NCBI RefSeq assembly: GCF_937873925.1
Contig: NZ_CALNAT010000102.1
Coordinates: forward strand, 1 to 9,271
Reading direction: 5' to 3'
Source of the DNA: an uncultured Proteiniphilum sp.
GTDB lineage: Bacteria > Bacteroidota > Bacteroidia > Bacteroidales > Dysgonomonadaceae
DNA: 9,271 nucleotides
Shown here: in pieces, positions 7,180-9,271 of the stretch
How positions within the stretch are numbered: the stretch's first letter is position 1
How the letters are laid out: each line of letters begins with the position of its first letter
The notes under the pieces: model-generated
Told to the model about the DNA's origin: nothing
Seen by the model: only the letters and a program-made list of their open reading frames with translations
The model's database searches: none
Program-made: the position numbers and the translations under genes

Positions 7180-7410
7180 ATGTGGATTGTCCATATCAGG
7201 ACAATTATACTGTTATACTGTCCTGAACATAGGAGGAAGTTTGAGACGGACAGGTCAGTAGCGGAAATCAAACAGCCTGCAACAACTGAAAAGAATTGGT
7301 TAGAACTTATTATTGACGGAGTAACCGATACAAATTGGTTCAGACTGAAACATAAAGAATTTCTGGAAGAAAAAACAATTATCCCTCCTTTCCAAAAAAA
7401 GGCTAAATAA
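7180..7410 (+). CDS. Unrecognised small ORF, possibly the 3' remnant of a larger gene
   Basis: I do not recognise this product. The last 60 or so residues (from about 7230: KFETDRSVAEIKQPATTEKN, then NWLELIIDGVTDTNWFRLKH, ending IIPPFQKKAK) have the composition of a real soluble, mixed helix/strand protein with conserved-looking Trp, Asn and Pro positions. The first 15-20 residues overlap the hairpin region at 7186-7226 and look non-coding. The only starts are the ATG at 7180 and a TTG at 7159, and neither has a good leader. The simplest reading is a 5'-truncated gene whose tail survives, but a genuine short gene cannot be excluded. It is followed 22 bases later by the promoter of the repair operon and has no terminator of its own. 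Confidence 0.35.
   Translation: MWIVHIRTIILLYCPEHRRKFETDRSVAEIKQPATTEKNWLELIIDGVTDTNWFRLKHKEFLEEKTIIPPFQKKAK
7186..7226 (+). promoter_or_regulatory. Mutually exclusive hairpins with a tandem 8-mer, 3' of the Hc1-like gene
   Basis: ATTGTCC (7186-7192) pairs perfectly with GGACAAT (7199-7205). The overlapping TCAGGACA (7197-7204) also pairs perfectly with TGTCCTGA (7219-7226). The middle GGACA can therefore be in only one hairpin at a time, as in an attenuator. Between them TTATACTG is repeated exactly (7205-7212 and 7213-7220). The first hairpin, 30 bases after the Hc1-like stop and followed by AT-rich sequence, could also act as its terminator, though the T tract is poor. Confidence 0.35.
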
Positions 7411-7431
7411 ACGAGGTTGTCAATTTTTCGG

Positions 7432-7462
7432 TTGTGTTTGGAATAGTAGTATCGTAACTTTG
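7432..7462 (+). promoter_or_regulatory. Bacteroidota promoter of the alkylation-repair operon
   Basis: TTG (7432-7434) is followed after 20 bases by TAACTTTG (7455-7462), an exact TAnnTTTG match. Transcription would start near 7468, giving a leader of about 22 bases to the ATG at 7490. The in-frame TTG at 7460 lies inside the -7 element, which rules it out as the start codon of the glycosylase. No inverted repeat that I would call an Ada site is evident here. Confidence 0.6.
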
Positions 7463-7489
7463 CTGTTCGAATTTGCAATCAAACAAAAT

Positions 7490-8167
7490 ATGGCTATTCA
7501 TTTCCAATATGGGGAAAAAGAAATTGAACATTTAAAAAAGGTTGATAAACGATTAGCGGCGGTTATCGACCATGTTGGCATGATAGAGAGAACAGTCAAT
7601 CCCGACCTTTTTTCCGCACTTATACATTCTATTATCGGACAACAAATTTCGACCAAAGCCCACCAAACCGTTTGGGAACGGATGCTAAAAGAATTGGGAG
7701 AAATCACTCCTTCCGTTATCGACAGTCTTCCGTTAGAAAAATTACAGAAATTCGGCATTACATTCAAAAAAGCGGATTATATAAAATCTGTTGCACGAAA
7801 AATTATAGCGGACGAATTTGATATAAACTCACTTCATTCCATGTCGGACAAAGAAGTCTGCGCCAAACTTTCCGAATTGAACGGTATCGGCGTATGGACT
7901 GCCGAAATGTTGATGCTGTTCTCCATGCAGCGCCCCAATGTGTTAAGCTATGGCGATTTAGCTATTCTTCGTGGATTACGGATGGTGTATCGACACCGGA
8001 TAATTGACAAAGTGAAATTCAACAGGTATTGGAAACGCTATACGCCTTATGCTTCAGTCGCAAGCCTGTATTTATGGGCTGTGGCAGGCGGAGCGGTTGA
8101 GGGGATGAAAGATTGTGTATCTAAAAGGATAGAAAGGAAGCTCCCCGGGATTCAAACGATTATTTGA
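7490..8167 (+). CDS. DNA-3-methyladenine glycosylase II (AlkA/Mag type)
   Basis: This 225-residue cytoplasmic enzyme cleaves the glycosidic bond of N-alkylated bases such as 3-methyladenine, starting base excision repair. It shows the HhH-GPD superfamily pattern: LFSALIHSIIGQQISTKAH near 39-57, the helix-hairpin-helix NGIGVWTAEM at 131-140, and the catalytic Asp156 in YGDLAI. The hairpin carries Trp136 where bifunctional OGG1-type enzymes have Lys, which fits a monofunctional glycosylase. It is much shorter than E. coli AlkA (282 residues) because it lacks the N-terminal AlkA_N domain, as do yeast Mag1-like and many Bacteroidota members. It is the first gene of the operon and sits 9 bases before ada, so the two are probably co-transcribed and co-induced. 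The ATG at 7490 fits the promoter and its A-rich leader. Confidence 0.9.
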   Translation: MAIHFQYGEKEIEHLKKVDKRLAAVIDHVGMIERTVNPDLFSALIHSIIGQQISTKAHQTVWERMLKELGEITPSVIDSLPLEKLQKFGITFKKADYIKSVARKIIADEFDINSLHSMSDKEVCAKLSELNGIGVWTAEMLMLFSMQRPNVLSYGDLAILRGLRMVYRHRIIDKVKFNRYWKRYTPYASVASLYLWAVAGGAVEGMKDCVSKRIERKLPGIQTII

Positions 8168-8176
8168 TATAAAAAG

Positions 8177-9226
8177 ATGGAAACGGAAAAAGAAGTATTT
8201 TATAAAGCATTCCTTGAAAGGGATAGTTCTTTCGAGGGCGTATTCATTGTCGGAGTAAAAACAACAGGTATATTCTGCCGACCCACTTGTCCTGCCAGGC
8301 CTAAAATAGAAAACGTAGAGTTCTTCCCTTCTGCAAAAGAAGCCATGCTTAACGGTTACAGACCTTGTAAAGTCTGTAAACCGTTGGAAAAATTGGGAAA
8401 CCCGCCTGACGGCATTAAACAATTATTGAAATACATGGAAAAAAATCCTACGGTTAAAATAAAGGATGCCGATTTGCAGGAAATGGGATTAGAGCCAAAT
8501 CAGGTACGCCGGTGGTTTTTGAAAAACTACAAGCAGACATTCCATGCCTACCAAAGAATGTACCGGGCGAACAGTGCCTTCCAACGTATCCAATCCGACC
8601 AGAATGTAACGGACGTTGCCTTTGATTCGGGTTATGATTCTTTGAGCGGGTTCAACAGTATGTTCAAAAATATTATCGGTACTTCTCCGCAAAAAAGTAA
8701 AGACAAGCGTGTAATCAACGTAACACATGTTGAAACCGATTTGGGACTGATGATTGCCGCCGCAACTGAGAAAGGGATCTGTATGTTTGAGTTTGCCGAC
8801 TATAAATTGATAGATTTGGAATTAAGACAGTTGGGAGAGGAATTCAATGCTCCGCTTATACAGGGCGACAATCCTCATTTTGATACGCTTAGAGAGCAAT
8901 TGAATGAGTATTTCAGGGGAGAGCGAAAAGATTTTAATATCCCGCTGGACTTGGCAGGTACGGAATTTCAAAAGGAAGTGTGGCTTGGCTTATTGCAGAT
9001 ACCGTATGGTTGTACGACCACCTATGGAAAACAAGCCGAAGTTTTAGGAAAACCTTCTGCCGTAAGGGCCGTTGCCAATGCCAACGGCAAAAATAAAATC
9101 TCTATCATTCTGCCTTGCCATAGGGTTATCGGTGCTGATGGTACACTCACGGGATATGGCGGAGGAATGTGGAGAAAAAAGAAGTTATTGGAGTTTGAAA
9201 AAGAGAATATGACAACTTCCCATTAA
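8177..9226 (+). CDS. ada: Ada: bifunctional DNA methylation sensor/activator and O6-alkylguanine-DNA alkyltransferase
   Basis: The 349-residue protein (E. coli Ada has 354) contains all expected parts. The N-terminal zinc domain has Cys34, Cys38, Cys64 and Cys67 (FCRPTC and CKVC); the first corresponds to the cysteine that accepts a methyl group from phosphotriesters and turns Ada into an activator. An AraC-type helix-turn-helix region spans about 79-171 (VTDVAFDSGYDSLSGFNSMF). The C-terminal alkyltransferase (about 178-343) has the PCHR active site with Cys314, the preceding IPYGCTTTYG, and the AVRAVANANGKN recognition-helix/Arg-finger segment. It removes methyl groups from O6-methylguanine in a suicide reaction. 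Lying 9 bases behind the glycosylase, it probably autoregulates the operon after methylation; this is inferred from E. coli, where Ada activates ada-alkB and alkA. No key residue is missing. Confidence 0.95.
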   Translation: METEKEVFYKAFLERDSSFEGVFIVGVKTTGIFCRPTCPARPKIENVEFFPSAKEAMLNGYRPCKVCKPLEKLGNPPDGIKQLLKYMEKNPTVKIKDADLQEMGLEPNQVRRWFLKNYKQTFHAYQRMYRANSAFQRIQSDQNVTDVAFDSGYDSLSGFNSMFKNIIGTSPQKSKDKRVINVTHVETDLGLMIAAATEKGICMFEFADYKLIDLELRQLGEEFNAPLIQGDNPHFDTLREQLNEYFRGERKDFNIPLDLAGTEFQKEVWLGLLQIPYGCTTTYGKQAEVLGKPSAVRAVANANGKNKISIILPCHRVIGADGTLTGYGGGMWRKKKLLEFEKENMTTSH

Positions 9227-9230
9227 AATC

Positions 9231-9271
9231 ATGGAAATTATTATTATCTCATTATGCGCATTTCTTGTTGC
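9231..9271 (+). CDS. Start of a membrane protein, cut by the window edge (possibly TauE/SafE-like)
   Basis: An ATG 4 bases after the ada stop opens a frame reading MEIIIISLLCAFLV, the beginning of a hydrophobic transmembrane helix. The tight spacing suggests it is the third gene of the repair operon. The opening resembles TSUP (TauE/SafE) transporters, but 13 complete codons cannot decide the family. Confidence 0.5.
   Translation, partial: MEIIIISLCAFLV

Noticed and set aside
7020..7478. Minus-strand ORF of 152 codons opposite the Hc1-like gene
   Set aside because: It is antisense to the clear Hc1-like protein and crosses the hairpin region and the repair-operon promoter; no motif or start context supports it.
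7460..7489. TTG at 7460 as the start of the glycosylase
   Set aside because: It lies inside the TAACTTTG promoter element, and the extra residues LFEFAIKQN match nothing expected before the glycosylase fold. The ATG at 7490 has a suitable leader.

Overview
The window looks like a chromosomal piece from a member of the Bacteroidota, probably of the order Bacteroidales. The evidence is a very large alpha-2-macroglobulin with an embedded SusC-type segment, an Hc1-like DNA-binding protein of Bacteroidota type, promoters of the Bacteroidota form (TTTG or TTG, about 20 bp, then TAnnTTTG), and A/T-rich leaders instead of strong Shine-Dalgarno sites. No tRNA, rRNA, CRISPR array, complete insertion sequence or prophage gene is visible.

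Left edge (1-643). Two incomplete genes are joined on the minus strand. The start of a small exported, coiled-coil protein (start codon at 445) runs at about 225-245 into the middle of a dihydrofolate reductase/RibD-type gene in another reading frame, and that second gene leaves the window at base 1. Between this chimera and the next gene is a divergent intergenic region with a terminator-like hairpin (500-533) and a -7 promoter element (608-615).

Centre (644-6715). One plus-strand gene of 2023 codons fills two thirds of the window. It encodes an exported alpha-2-macroglobulin-family protein with the MG2-type region, the A2M domain, an intact CxEQ thioester motif, an alpha-toroid and a C-terminal beta domain. 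Between the N-terminal macroglobulin domains and the A2M domain it carries a carboxypeptidase-regulatory-like domain and a TonB-receptor plug domain with no beta barrel. This is the most unusual object in the window.

Right of it (6716-7489) is a region of small elements: an inverted repeat over the big gene's stop codon, a very good promoter (6763-6794), a possible 26-codon leader ORF, a 56-residue Hc1-like protein, a set of mutually exclusive hairpins, and an unrecognised ORF ending at 7410 that may be a gene remnant.

Right edge (7490-9271). A compact DNA-alkylation-repair operon follows a good promoter: an AlkA-type 3-methyladenine DNA glycosylase, then 9 bases later a full Ada protein (methyl-phosphotriester sensor, AraC-type DNA-binding region, O6-alkylguanine alkyltransferase), then 4 bases later the first codons of a membrane protein. 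AlkA excises N-alkylated bases, while Ada repairs O6-alkylguanine and phosphotriesters and probably activates the operon once methylated.
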